DNA of 64,000 nt from Candidatus Hydrogenedentota bacterium. Lineage in GTDB: Bacteria; Hydrogenedentota; Hydrogenedentia; Hydrogenedentales; CAITNO01. The stretch covers positions 1-64,000 of the forward strand of contig JAAYBR010000062.1 of NCBI GenBank assembly GCA_012730045.1. Reading direction: 5' to 3'. Shown here piece after piece: positions 17,025 through 25,992 of the stretch. How positions within the stretch are numbered: the first letter of the stretch is position 1; every line of letters starts with the position of its first letter. Both the position numbers and the translations under genes were made by a program. The notes under the pieces are model-generated. The model worked only from the letters and a program-made list of their open reading frames with translations. It did not search any database and was not told the origin of the DNA.

Positions 17025-19550
17025 ATGGGCAGGCGTCTTTGTTTCACCCTTTCTCTCGCGGCGTTGGTGTTTGGATGCTGTGTTGCGCCGCCCGCGCGGG
17101 CGCAGCTGACCGACAGCGACCTGGAGGCGCTGCGCGCCGAGGGCACCGCGCAGGGCTGGACCTTTGAGATCCGGCGGACCACCGCGTCCACCCTCCCGGA
17201 GGAGGCGCTGTCCGGGCTCCGCCTGCCGCCGCCCGATGATCCCCACTGGAAGAACGCCCCCGCCATGCCCGCGCCTGCGGACAAGGCCGATCCGCCGTCC
17301 TCCTGGGACTGGCGCGCCCTGGGCGGGGTGACTTCCGCCAAGGACCAGGGGTCCTGCGGGAGCTGCTGGGCCTTCTCCACCATGGGCGTGGTCGAGAGCG
17401 CCATCCTCCGCGCCGACGGCGTGGTCGTGGACCTGTCGGAGCAGCACCTGCTGAGCTGCAACACGTCCAACTGGGGCTGTTCCGGCGCGACCTGGGGATA
17501 CTCCTGGCTGATTGACCAGCCGGACACCTGCGGCCGCGTGGGTGCGGTGCTGGAGACAGACTACCCCTACAGCGCCGCGCGGTCAGAGTGCCTGTGCGAC
17601 GCGCCGCGGCAGTACCGCGTCCGGGAATGGGGCTACGTCAACGGGCTGCGCCCCTCGGTGGACGACATCAAGCAGGCGCTCATGCTCCACGGCCCCCTCG
17701 GCATCTCCATCTACACCAACGCGCCCTTCAGCGCCTACGGCGGCGGCGTCTACAACGCCTGCGACCCCGAAGCCACCATGTTCGACATAGACCACGCCAT
17801 CATGATCGTGGGCTGGGACGACGCGCTGGGCGACGGCGGTGCCTGGATCATCAAGAACTCCTGGGGCGGGGACTGGGGGGAGAACGGCTTCGGCTATGTG
17901 GCCTACGGCTGCAACCTGGTCGGCTTCGCCGCCAACTACGTCGTCTATGACGGGCTTGATGCCCGCCTGTCCGTCTCCCCCGCCACGGGCACCCACCTTT
18001 CCGGACCCGCCGGCGGCCCCTACACCCCCGACGCGGCCTCCTACACCGTGACCAACAACGGCGCCGCTGCGGTGAACTGGCAGGTGACCGTCCCCGCGTG
18101 GATCTCCGCGGCGCCCGCGAACGGCGCGCTTTCCCCCGGCGGGTCGGTGCAGGTGACCGTCACCGTCAACCCGGCCGGCGTGCCGGCCACCGGCGGCCTG
18201 TTCACCGGGGACCTCGTCTTCGCCCTGCCGTCCCTGGCGGTGGAGGAGCGGCGGCAGGTGTCCCTGTCCCTGCCCAAAGAGGTGCTCTACAGTTTCCCGC
18301 TGGACACGGACCCCGGATGGGGCGTCACGGGCAGCTGGGCCTTCGGCGCGCCGCTGGGGTTTTCCGGAGGCAACGGCGCGGACCCCGCCGCCGCCTTCAC
18401 GGGCGACAACGTCTACGGCTACAACCTCGCGGGCTACTACGAGAACAGCATGACGGCGCGCTACCTGACCACGGCCGCCCTGGACTTCACGGGCCGTCAG
18501 GACATTGAGCTGCGCTTCATGCGCTGGCTGGGCGTGGAGTCCTCCCGCTACGACCACGCGCAGATTCAGATGAGCGTGGACGGGGGGGCCTGGGTTCCCG
18601 TCTGGGACCATGAGGGTGGAAACCTCGCCGAGTCCGCGTGGACCGAGCGGGTGGTGGCGCTGCCGGCCTCGGCCGCCAACAAGGCCTCCGTGCGCGTGCG
18701 CTGGGTCATGGGGCCCACGGACGGCTCGTACGTCTACGCGGGCTGGAATCTGGACGATATCGAGTTCCGGGGCAACCCGTACACCCCCTCCGGGGATCCG
18801 CAGCCCTGCGACATAGACTCCCTGCCGGCGCTCTTCCAGACCCTTCTCATGATCGGTGACACGGACAACGACCAGATGCTCGCCCAGGCGGAGATCGTGG
18901 TCTATGTCCCCGAGGCCGCCGCGTTCTGGCACATGTTCGACCCGAACGCGGACGGCAAGGTGGACTATGACGAGTTCGTCACCAACGCGCTGATCGCGGA
19001 GGTGCTTCCGGAGCTCGACACCGACGGGGACAACGCGCTCACCCAGCAGGAGATCAGCGCCCTCACGGACATCATCACCCCCGGTCTCTTCGCCCTGGTG
19101 GACGCGGACAACAGCGGCGGCATTGACTGCGGCGACCTGGGCCTCGTGCCCCCCGCGCCCTGCGAGGACTGCGCCGCCCCGTCCCCCGGTGTCTACGAGG
19201 CGGGGCAGGACGCCTGTCTGATGGTCCCCGGCACCTTCACGGAAGACGCCGCGTTCCTCTGGCACAAAGAGGGCATCGGCGAGCTGCTCGAGGGCCGTTG
19301 GACCGGTGTCCACTGCAAGAGTCTGCGAATCCCCAACCTTCAGGTCGAGGACGCCGGCACCTATTATTGCCACTATACCGACGGCGCGGGCAAGGGCATC
19401 CCCGACGTCTACACCATTACCATCCGTGTCGCGGAGGACCTCCCCGCCTCGTCGGCGGCAACGCTTGCCCTGGCGGTCTTGCTGGCGGCGGCGTGTGGGG
19501 CGCGGTGCCTGGGATGGAAGAGGAAATCTCCCCCCGCAGTCGCCGGATAA
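17025..19550 (+). CDS. Exported papain-family (C1A) cysteine protease with BACON-like, EF-hand and Ig-like domains
   Basis: The 841-residue precursor has a signal peptide (to APPARAQ) and a mature papain domain with C114 (QGSCGSCWAFS), H257 (DIDHAIMIVGW) and N278 (KNSWGGDWGENGFGYV). After the protease come a BACON-like beta domain (NNGAAAVNWQVTVPAWIS), a jelly-roll/MAM-like region (WNLDDIEFRG), EF-hand calcium loops (DTDNDQMLAQAE, DPNADGKVDYDEF, DTDGDNALTQQE, DADNSGGIDCGD) and an Ig-like domain (LQVEDAGTYYCHY). The C-terminus is LPASSAATLALAVLLAAACG followed by basic residues, resembling a sorting signal. GGAGGG precedes the ATG at 17025. Extracellular or cell-surface proteolysis is expected. 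The propeptide before the protease domain is short, about 65 residues. Confidence 0.9.
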   Translation: MGRRLCFTLSLAALVFGCCVAPPARAQLTDSDLEALRAEGTAQGWTFEIRRTTASTLPEEALSGLRLPPPDDPHWKNAPAMPAPADKADPPSSWDWRALGGVTSAKDQGSCGSCWAFSTMGVVESAILRADGVVVDLSEQHLLSCNTSNWGCSGATWGYSWLIDQPDTCGRVGAVLETDYPYSAARSECLCDAPRQYRVREWGYVNGLRPSVDDIKQALMLHGPLGISIYTNAPFSAYGGGVYNACDPEATMFDIDHAIMIVGWDDALGDGGAWIIKNSWGGDWGENGFGYVAYGCNLVGFAANYVVYDGLDARLSVSPATGTHLSGPAGGPYTPDAASYTVTNNGAAAVNWQVTVPAWISAAPANGALSPGGSVQVTVTVNPAGVPATGGLFTGDLVFALPSLAVEERRQVSLSLPKEVLYSFPLDTDPGWGVTGSWAFGAPLGFSGGNGADPAAAFTGDNVYGYNLAGYYENSMTARYLTTAALDFTGRQDIELRFMRWLGVESSRYDHAQIQMSVDGGAWVPVWDHEGGNLAESAWTERVVALPASAANKASVRVRWVMGPTDGSYVYAGWNLDDIEFRGNPYTPSGDPQPCDIDSLPALFQTLLMIGDTDNDQMLAQAEIVVYVPEAAAFWHMFDPNADGKVDYDEFVTNALIAEVLPELDTDGDNALTQQEISALTDIITPGLFALVDADNSGGIDCGDLGLVPPAPCEDCAAPSPGVYEAGQDACLMVPGTFTEDAAFLWHKEGIGELLEGRWTGVHCKSLRIPNLQVEDAGTYYCHYTDGAGKGIPDVYTITIRVAEDLPASSAATLALAVLLAAACGARCLGWKRKSPPAVAG

Positions 19551-19791
19551 CAGACGGTCCCCGCGTCCGCACTTGCGCGGAAAGCAGTGCCTCCACGGGT
19601 GGGCTTCTCGGCGTTTCCCCGGGGCGGCAGGGGCCATTCCCGCCGGGCCGTTGCTTGCTTCGCCCGGGCGGGCGCAGAAGCCATCCCTCGCTTGTCACTT
19701 CGCCCGGACGGCGCCCTTCTTGGGCGTGCCCGCCGCAGCGTGGTATACTTCGCACGCCGTTTAATGAGGCGCATTTCGCGGAATTATTCGC
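19551..19791. other. Intergenic region before lipA
   Basis: This 241-base gap between the cysteine protease and lipA contains GC-rich partial inverted repeats around 19615-19670 and the lipA promoter. No gene is seen. Confidence 0.5.
19720..19749 (+). promoter_or_regulatory. Putative lipA promoter
   Basis: TTGGGC (19720-19725) lies 18 bases before TATACT (19744-19749). The predicted start gives a leader of about 35 bases before the lipA ATG. Confidence 0.5.
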
Positions 19792-20673
19792 ATGAACTCC
19801 AGCAAACAGCGGTTTCCGGTGTGGATTCGCCGGGCGTGGCCGTCCGGCCGGGCCCACGAGGAGGTCAGGTCCCTTCTCAGCGACCTCAATCTGCACACCG
19901 TCTGCCAGAGCGCGCACTGCCCCAACCAGGGGGAGTGCTGGGCGCGCCGCACCGCCACGTTCCTGATTCTGGGGAACGTCTGCACGCGCCACTGCGCCTT
20001 CTGCGGGGTCCATTCCGGCGCGCCGCTACCCGTGGACCCGGATGAGCCGGAGAACATCGCGGAGGCGGTGGCCCGGCTGGGCGTCCGACACACAGTCATC
20101 ACCTCGGTCACGCGGGACGACCTGCCGGACGGCGGCGCGGCGCATTTCGCGCGCGTGATCCGCGCGGTCCGCGCCCGGACGCCGGGGGTCACCGTGGAGG
20201 CGCTGACGCCGGATTTCGGGGCGGACCCCGAGGCCCTGGGCCTCGTGGCGGGGGCGGCCCCGGAAATCCACAGCCACAATATCGAGACCGTGCGGCGGCT
20301 GCATCCCGCGCTGCGGGACGCCCGCTACCGCTACGACACCTCCCTCGAAACCCTGCGCGCCGCACGGCGGCTCATGCCGGAGGCGGTGGTGAAGTCCGGG
20401 TTCATGCTGGGCTGCGGCGAGACGGAGGACGAGGCGCTGGAGACGCTTGCCGACCTGCGCGGGGCGGGCTGCGACGCCGTGGCCGTGGGCCAGTACCTGC
20501 GCCCGCGGACGGAGAACGCCCCCGTGGCGGAGTTCGCGCCGCCGGAGCGCTTTGAAAGGCTGCGGGCGGCGGCGCTGGACCTGGGGTTCGCCTTTGCCGT
20601 GGCCGGACCCTTCGTGAGAAGCTCGTACCATTCGGAGGACGCGCTGCGCGCGCGGTCCTGTGGGGAGGACTGA
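19792..20673 (+). CDS. lipA: Lipoyl synthase (radical SAM)
   Basis: The 293-residue protein carries both iron-sulfur sites of lipoyl synthase: C38, C43 and C49 (TVCQSAHCPNQGECW) for the auxiliary cluster that donates sulfur, and C64, C68 and C71 (NVCTRHCAFCG) for the radical SAM cluster. The C-terminal RSSYHSE motif supplies the conserved serine ligand. It inserts two sulfurs into octanoyl chains on lipoyl domains in the cytoplasm. The next gene, three bases after the stop, encodes a free-standing lipoyl domain, a probable substrate. No lipB or lplA is seen in the window. The assignment is secure. Confidence 0.96.
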   Translation: MNSSKQRFPVWIRRAWPSGRAHEEVRSLLSDLNLHTVCQSAHCPNQGECWARRTATFLILGNVCTRHCAFCGVHSGAPLPVDPDEPENIAEAVARLGVRHTVITSVTRDDLPDGGAAHFARVIRAVRARTPGVTVEALTPDFGADPEALGLVAGAAPEIHSHNIETVRRLHPALRDARYRYDTSLETLRAARRLMPEAVVKSGFMLGCGETEDEALETLADLRGAGCDAVAVGQYLRPRTENAPVAEFAPPERFERLRAAALDLGFAFAVAGPFVRSSYHSEDALRARSCGED

Positions 20674-20676
20674 GGC

Positions 20677-20934
20677 ATGCCGAAGACTCTTGAGGTGGCC
20701 CTGCCCAGCCTGGGCGACGACGGGGACGCGGTTTCCGCCGCCGTGGTGTCCATGTGGCTGGTGGGGATCGGCGCCACCCTGCGCGCGGGCGATGACCTGC
20801 TGGAGGTGAACACGGACAAGGCGGCCTTTGTGGTGCCGTGCCCGGCGGACGGGGTGCTGTGCGAGATGCGCGTGCGGCCGGACGACGAGGTCCGGCCCGG
20901 CGACGTGCTGGCCGTGCTGGAAATCGCGGACTGA
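20677..20934 (+). CDS. Stand-alone biotin/lipoyl attachment domain protein
   Basis: This 85-residue protein is a single lipoyl domain and nothing more. It runs from VALPSLGDDGDAVSAAVVSMWLV to the modified lysine K48 in EVNTDKAAFVV, then the second half (DGVLCEMRVRPDDEVRPGDVLAVLEI). The context resembles 2-oxo acid dehydrogenase E2 lipoyl domains (xTDKAxxxV) more than glycine cleavage H protein. No E1, E2 core or E3 gene accompanies it. It lies three bases after lipA, so it is probably lipoylated by its neighbour. Which enzyme it serves is unknown. Confidence 0.88.
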   Translation: MPKTLEVALPSLGDDGDAVSAAVVSMWLVGIGATLRAGDDLLEVNTDKAAFVVPCPADGVLCEMRVRPDDEVRPGDVLAVLEIAD

Positions 20935-20958
20935 AACACAACAGTGAAGGAATCACAC

Positions 20959-22233
20959 ATGCCGATCGGAGTGGGCGTCATCGGGGCGGGCACCGTGGGC
21001 GGCGGGGTCATTGACATTCTGCTGGCGAACACCGGGGTGATCCGGGACAAGACCGGGGCCGAAGTGGCGCTGAAGCATGTTGCGGAACTGCGCCAGGAGC
21101 TGCTGTCCGACTTCGACCTGTCGGGGGTCCAGGTGAGCCCGGACGCGGCGGACCTCATCGCGGACCCGGAGGTCCAGGTGGTCTGCGAGCTGATCGGCGG
21201 TGTCAAGGCCGCGCGCACGCTCATCCTCCAGGCGCTGGAGGCGGGCAAGCATGTGGTCACGGCGAACAAGATGCTGCTGGCCATGCACGGTCGCGAGCTG
21301 GCCGAAGCCGCCGCGCGCAACGGCGTGGAGCTGCGCTACGAGGCGGCCGTCGCGGGGACCATCCCCATTATCAAGGCCCTCCGCGAGGGGCTGGTGGCGA
21401 ACCACATCCACGCGGTCTACGGCATTCTGAACGGCACCTGCAACTACATCCTCAGCCGGATGACCTATGAGGGAAAGGAGTTTGGCGAGGTCCTGAAGCA
21501 GGCCCAGGCGCTGGGCTTCGCCGAGACCCCGCCGGACCTCGACGTGGAGGGCCACGACACGGCCCACAAGTGCCAGATCCTCGCCTCGCTTTGCCACAGC
21601 ACGCATGTCCCCCTGGAGCGCGTCTACGTCGAGGGCATCACCCGGATCACCCACCTCGACGTCGCCTACGCCCGCGAGATGGGCTGCGTCATCAAGCTGC
21701 TCGCCGTGGTCCGCCGCATCGAGGGCGAGATCGAGGCCCGGGTCCACCCCATGCTCGTGCCCGAGACGCACCTGCTGGCCGCCGTGCGCAACGAGTTCAA
21801 CGCGGTCTACGTGGAGAGCGACTGCGCCGACGCGACCCTGTACTACGGGCGCGGCGCGGGCCGGCTCCCCACCGCCAGCGCCGTGGTCTCCGACATCGTG
21901 GACATCGCCGTCCGCGGCGGCGCCGCCGCCCGCGCGCCGTTCCAGTACACCCACGAGATTCCCGTGCGCGACATCGGCCTGCTGGAGGGGCGGTACTATC
22001 TGCGCCTGACCACCCGCGACCACCCCGGCGTGCTGGGAAGGGTCTGCACGGTCCTCGGCACCCACGGGGTGAGCATCGCCTCGTGCATCCAGAAGGACAC
22101 CGCGCCGGGCGAGCCGGTGCATGTCGTCCTGATGACCCATGAAAGCGTTGAGTCGAGTGTGGCGGCCGCGGTCGCCGAAATTGACGGCCTGGAGTTCATC
22201 GAGGCCCCCACGCAGCTTATCCGGGCGCTCTAA
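20959..22233 (+). CDS. hom: Homoserine dehydrogenase with C-terminal ACT domain
   Basis: The 424-residue enzyme reduces aspartate semialdehyde to homoserine for threonine and methionine synthesis. It has an N-terminal NAD(P) fold (VGVIGAGTVGGGVIDIL), the catalytic/dimer region (GILNGTCNYILSRM, then DLDVEGHDTAHKCQILASL), and an ACT regulatory domain from about residue 345 (LRLTTRDHPGVLGRVCTVLG), which usually binds threonine. GAAGGA precedes the ATG at 20959, which is preferred over the GTG at 20944. The gene follows the lipoyl-domain gene by 24 bases and may be transcribed with it, though function does not link them. Confidence 0.95.
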   Translation: MPIGVGVIGAGTVGGGVIDILLANTGVIRDKTGAEVALKHVAELRQELLSDFDLSGVQVSPDAADLIADPEVQVVCELIGGVKAARTLILQALEAGKHVVTANKMLLAMHGRELAEAAARNGVELRYEAAVAGTIPIIKALREGLVANHIHAVYGILNGTCNYILSRMTYEGKEFGEVLKQAQALGFAETPPDLDVEGHDTAHKCQILASLCHSTHVPLERVYVEGITRITHLDVAYAREMGCVIKLLAVVRRIEGEIEARVHPMLVPETHLLAAVRNEFNAVYVESDCADATLYYGRGAGRLPTASAVVSDIVDIAVRGGAAARAPFQYTHEIPVRDIGLLEGRYYLRLTTRDHPGVLGRVCTVLGTHGVSIASCIQKDTAPGEPVHVVLMTHESVESSVAAAVAEIDGLEFIEAPTQLIRAL

Positions 22234-22258
22234 AGGCGCCGGAAACCGAAGTGACGGA

Positions 22259-23080
22259 ATGAAGTTCGTCCTGTACAACATCCGCTACGGCACCGGCACG
22301 GGCATCCGCTACCACCTGCCCGTTCCCTTCTCGGGCTACTTCCGGCCCACGCGGCGGAACCTGTCGCGGATTGTGGAGTTCCTCCGCCGCGAGGCCCCGG
22401 ACATTGTCGGGCTGGTCGAGGTGGACGAGGGGTCCTACCGCTCGCGCAACCTGAACCAGGCGGAGCACATCGCGCGGGAGCTGGGCTACAGCCACGTCTA
22501 CGAGTCCAAGTACGGCCGTCACTCGCTGGTCCGCCAGATGCCCGTGCTGCGCCGCCAGGGCAACGCCTTCATCACCAACCAGGCCATTGAGGCGCAGAAG
22601 TTCCACTTTTTCGAGCACGGCATGAAGCGGCTGGTGATCGAGCTGGAGCTGGAGACCTTCTCCCTGTTCCTGGTCCACCTGTCCCTGGCCTACCGCCACC
22701 GGCAGTACCAGCTCTCGGACCTCCACGGACTCTTCGCCAAGGTCACCAAGCCGATCCTCGTGGCGGGGGACTTCAACGCCTTCTGGGGCGACCGGGAGCT
22801 GCGGCTGTTCATGGCCGCCGCCGGACTGGTCAACCCGAACACCCAGGGCACCCCCACCTTCCCGAGCCTCGCCCCGAAGCGCCAGCTGGACTTTATCCTG
22901 CACAGCCCCGAAATCCAGATTACCGGCTTCCGCGTGCCCGGCATCCACCTGTCGGACCACATGCCTCTTGTCTGCGAGTTCATCCCGCCCGTCCCCGGCA
23001 CCCGCCGCCGGGTGGACCCCGGGGCCGCCCTGCTCCTCCCGCCCAGCCCCGACGGCGGCGGGGAGCATCACGTTGCCTGA
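22259..23080 (+). CDS. Endonuclease/exonuclease/phosphatase (EEP) family hydrolase
   Basis: The 273-residue protein has the EEP fold motifs: YNIRYG near the N-terminus, an acidic GLVEVDEGS, the metal and catalytic GDFNAFWG, then RQLDFILHS and the C-terminal SDHMPLVCEF. The family cleaves phosphodiesters in nucleic acids or phospholipids using magnesium. Here the lack of a signal peptide suggests a cytosolic enzyme. The ATG at 22259 places the first core strand at the N-terminus. It lies 25 bases after hom. The last 20 residues are Pro/Gly-rich and probably disordered. The substrate is not predictable. Confidence 0.83.
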   Translation: MKFVLYNIRYGTGTGIRYHLPVPFSGYFRPTRRNLSRIVEFLRREAPDIVGLVEVDEGSYRSRNLNQAEHIARELGYSHVYESKYGRHSLVRQMPVLRRQGNAFITNQAIEAQKFHFFEHGMKRLVIELELETFSLFLVHLSLAYRHRQYQLSDLHGLFAKVTKPILVAGDFNAFWGDRELRLFMAAAGLVNPNTQGTPTFPSLAPKRQLDFILHSPEIQITGFRVPGIHLSDHMPLVCEFIPPVPGTRRRVDPGAALLLPPSPDGGGEHHVA

Positions 23081-23123
23081 ATGCGCCGCCAGGCGCTGAG
23101 TCCGGAACATGGAGGGTTTCCCG

Positions 23124-24812
23124 ATGCCGTGCGCGTTTCTCCCGGCTTTGTTTGTCCTGCTCGCCGCGTCTGGCCCGGGGGCGGAACCGCCCCCGCGCGG
23201 CGTCCCGACACCCGGCCAGCTCGCCTGGCATGCCATGGAGCAGCAGATGTTCCTGTGTCTCGATCCCTGCACCTGGCAGGGCCGGGAGTATGACGACCAC
23301 TCCACGCCGCTGTCGGAGATCAACCCCGCGGCCCTCGACACGGAGCAGTGGTGCGAGGCGGCCAAATCCTTCGGCGCGAAGCAGATTCTTTTTGTCGCCA
23401 AGCACACCGGCGGCTTCTGCTGGTGGCCCACGCAGACCACGGAGTACTGCGTCCGCAACATCCCCTGGAAAGACGGGAAGGGCGACGTCCTCGGCGAGCT
23501 CGCCGGGAGCTGCCGCCGCCACGGCCTGAAACTGGGTGTCTACATCTACCCCGGCGACGACCAGTGGGGCGCGGGCATCGGCAGCGGCGGAAAAACCGCC
23601 GACCCCGCCAAACAGGCCGAGTACAACGAGGTGCTCCGCCGCCAGTGGACGGAGGTCCTCACGAACTACGGCGAGATATCCGAGCTGTGGTTTGACGGGA
23701 GCTGCGTCGTGGACCTGTCCGATGTTCTCAAAACGCACGCCCCAAACGCGATGGTCTTCCAGGGCCCCCACGCCACCCTGCGCTGGCCGGGAAACGAGGC
23801 GGGGGTCTGCCCCGACCCCGCCTGGCAGTCTGTCCGCAGCGCGGACGCCGACTCCGGCGTGGCCACGGGCACCCTGTCGGACCCCGACGGCGAAACGTGG
23901 CTGCCCATGGAGATGGACACCCCACTGCTGGACCACAAATGGTTCTGGGGGCCGGACACGGATCCCATGCTGAAGTCCGTGGACAAGCTCATGGACATCT
24001 ACTGCCAGTCCGTGGGGCGCGGCGGCGTGCTGCTGCTGAACGCCACGCCGGACACGACGGGTCGGATTCCAGAGTCGCACATGCGGCGCTATCGGGATTT
24101 CGGCAAGGCCATTCAGGCGCTTTACGCGGGAAAGGCCGGGGAGACGGCGGGGATCGGGACCGAACTGGTCCTGCGTCTGGAGAAGCCCGCCGAGATCACC
24201 CATGTGGTGATCCGGGAGAACATTGAAAAGGGGCATGTCGTCCGCGCGTTCACCGTGGAGGGGCTGTCGGACGGCAAATGGCAGCGGCTGGCGGGGGCGC
24301 AGTCGCTCGGCTACAAACGGATCGAGCGGTTCGCGCCCGCAACGGTCGAGGCCCTGCGTCTGCGCGTGACGGAGGCGGCGGACACTCCGGAGATTCTCCA
24401 GTTCGCCGCATACGGGGGCGGGGTCGCTTCTGAGACGCCGGACGCCCCGTCGGAAACCGGGTGGGCCCCCGTTCCGGGATTCGGAGACTTGTCCCCCACG
24501 GACCAGTGGCAGACGGTGGAGGCGGACCTCAGCTTCGTGATCCCCCGGCCCGGGGAATACCGCCTGGAAATCGTCCGCACCTCGGGCGGCGGCAGTCTGG
24601 AGACGGAGGGGGCCACCCTGCTGATCGCCGGGGTGGAGGCCCCCCGGCTGATCACGCCGGGAACCCAACCGAACGCCTGGATCCTCCGGCGCACCGACCA
24701 GGTGACGGATGATGAGAAAGGGAAGACGGCGTTCCGGCTTCGCGTGCGGCGCATCGGCGGCGAATGGACCGGGGAAGTGCGAATCCGCCCGGGGACGGAC
24801 GTCGGCCTCTGA
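23124..24812 (+). CDS. Exported alpha-L-fucosidase (GH29) with C-terminal beta-sandwich
   Basis: The 562-residue precursor begins with a signal peptide (MPCAFLPALFVLLAASGPGAE). The GH29 barrel includes FGAKQILFVAKHTGGFCWWP, the DVLGELAGSCRRHGLKLGVY helix-strand unit, and the nucleophile D191 in SELWFDGSC. A coagulation factor 5/8-type domain follows from about residue 340 (VIRENIEKGHVVRAFTVEGL), then another beta domain. It should remove alpha-L-fucose from glycans outside the cytoplasm. GGAGGG ends seven or eight bases before the ATG at 23124. An in-frame ATG at 23109 overlaps the Shine-Dalgarno. It is the last gene before a terminator. Confidence 0.9.
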   Translation: MPCAFLPALFVLLAASGPGAEPPPRGVPTPGQLAWHAMEQQMFLCLDPCTWQGREYDDHSTPLSEINPAALDTEQWCEAAKSFGAKQILFVAKHTGGFCWWPTQTTEYCVRNIPWKDGKGDVLGELAGSCRRHGLKLGVYIYPGDDQWGAGIGSGGKTADPAKQAEYNEVLRRQWTEVLTNYGEISELWFDGSCVVDLSDVLKTHAPNAMVFQGPHATLRWPGNEAGVCPDPAWQSVRSADADSGVATGTLSDPDGETWLPMEMDTPLLDHKWFWGPDTDPMLKSVDKLMDIYCQSVGRGGVLLLNATPDTTGRIPESHMRRYRDFGKAIQALYAGKAGETAGIGTELVLRLEKPAEITHVVIRENIEKGHVVRAFTVEGLSDGKWQRLAGAQSLGYKRIERFAPATVEALRLRVTEAADTPEILQFAAYGGGVASETPDAPSETGWAPVPGFGDLSPTDQWQTVEADLSFVIPRPGEYRLEIVRTSGGGSLETEGATLLIAGVEAPRLITPGTQPNAWILRRTDQVTDDEKGKTAFRLRVRRIGGEWTGEVRIRPGTDVGL

Positions 24813-24856
24813 AACGTTCGGGCGGGGGACCCGCAAGGCCCCCCGCCCGCGGTTTC
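24811..24856. terminator. Bidirectional terminator-like hairpin
   Basis: A 10-bp GC stem (24819-24828 with 24840-24849) is extended by GAAAC (24811-24815) pairing with GTTTC (24852-24856). It lies between the convergent fucosidase and pseudopilin genes. The U-tract is short, so termination strength is uncertain. Confidence 0.65.
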
Positions 24857-24861
24857 AGGGC

Positions 24862-25800
24862 TCAGTGCTCGTGCTCGTCATGGCCGCCGTGGGTGGCCTC
24901 GTGGATGACGAGTCCGCCGCCGTTCACCGGGAAGGCGTTCCCCGTGTTCGGCTCCGTCTGCATGGGGTTAAACCGCAGAAACTCCACATGGCCGTCCATG
25001 TAGAGCACGTTGCACCCCCCGGGCACATGGTTGAAATGGCCCGCCTCGTGGCCGAGGCTGTCCCACATCACCGCCAGGGTGGACTGCGCCTGGGCCGCCC
25101 CGCCCGGATTGTTGATGTCCGTGATGAGGAAGCGCTCAATGCCCTCGCGCAGGCGGTACACCGTGTCCGGCGTGCCGGGAAGTAGCGGCGCGGGAAGCCG
25201 CCAGTCCTCATGCGCTGCGGCAGGATTCGCCTCCAGCCGGTGGATGAGCCCGTCCGGCTCCTCCAGCAGGGCGACATGGAAGGCCTCGATGGCCTCGGCG
25301 CGGCCGAGGAGCCCCGCGTCCAGCGCCCAGCCGAAGTAGATGTACGGGTGGTCGTAGACCTCGCAGGGCTCCACACGGCCGTTCCCGGCCAGCGGCAGGT
25401 GTCCCTCCCCGCGCGCGTGCTCCCATGCCGTCGAGGGGTTGTTGCCCTCGTCCCACAGATCCTCCGGCGCGCCGGCGAAAGAGGCGCTCGGGCACACCAG
25501 CACGTTGAAGTCCGACAAATACTCCGGGTACACCGCCGTCATGTCGGGAACGGCGGCCATCCCCTCGGTGGGTGTGCCGTCGCAGTTGGTGGATTTTACG
25601 GCGGGGAAGGCCCCCTGCGCCTCCCCGGCGTACATCTTGAAGGTCAGGCCGAGCTGTTTCAGGTTGTTCTGGCACGATGCCCGCCGCGCGGACTCGCGCG
25701 CCCGCGCCAGCGCGGGCAGCAGGATCGCCGCCAATATGCCGATGATCGCGATGACCACCAGCAGTTCGATCAGGGTAAACCCCCGAATGCTTCTTTTCAT
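24862..25800 (-). CDS. DUF1559-like type II pseudopilin, paralogue 1
   Basis: The 312-residue protein starts with a prepilin peptidase site after MKRSIRG, then [20 protein letters not shown], with the +5 glutamate present. The conserved [19 protein letters not shown] follows. The C-terminal part has [17 protein letters not shown] and the family hallmark [19 protein letters not shown]. It ends in an unusual histidine-rich tail ([14 protein letters not shown]) that could bind metal. Such proteins are abundant in Planctomycetes, Lentisphaerae and relatives and probably assemble at a type II secretion-like system. AAAGGAG precedes the ATG. A close paralogue is encoded at 55705-56703 but lacks the His tail. 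Confidence 0.9.
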   Translation of the reverse strand: MKRSIRGFTLIELLVVIAIIGILAAILLPALARARESARRASCQNNLKQLGLTFKMYAGEAQGAFPAVKSTNCDGTPTEGMAAVPDMTAVYPEYLSDFNVLVCPSASFAGAPEDLWDEGNNPSTAWEHARGEGHLPLAGNGRVEPCEVYDHPYIYFGWALDAGLLGRAEAIEAFHVALLEEPDGLIHRLEANPAAAHEDWRLPAPLLPGTPDTVYRLREGIERFLITDINNPGGAAQAQSTLAVMWDSLGHEAGHFNHVPGGCNVLYMDGHVEFLRFNPMQTEPNTGNAFPVNGGGLVIHEATHGGHDEHEH

Positions 25801-25880
25801 GAATGAAAACTCCTTTGGTATGAACTGAAAAAACGAGAATGACGTTCACGGCCCAGGCAGGGCACCGTCCCCTCCGCCGT

Positions 25881-25965
25881 CACCCCCGCGAAAGCGGGGG
25901 CCCATGCCTTAACCTTGAGGCAAGTCCGTTGACCCGGTATGGATTCCCGCGTTCGCGGGAATGAC
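25881..25965. repeat. Pair of short intergenic palindromes
   Basis: CCCCCGC-GAAA-GCGGGGG (25883-25900) is a perfect 7-bp hairpin with a GNRA loop. TTCCCGCG-TT-CGCGGGAA within 25943-25965 is a perfect 8-bp palindrome flanked by A and TGAC. Both resemble REP-type repeats that occur between genes in many bacteria. Confidence 0.7.
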
Positions 25966-25992
25966 GAAAAAAAAGGACGGCCAGTGCGCCCG

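Noticed and set aside
19444-19550. LPxTG sortase signal in the papain-like protease
   Set aside because: The motif is LPASS and not LPxTG, and no sortase gene is in the window. It is kept as a possible unknown sorting tail only.
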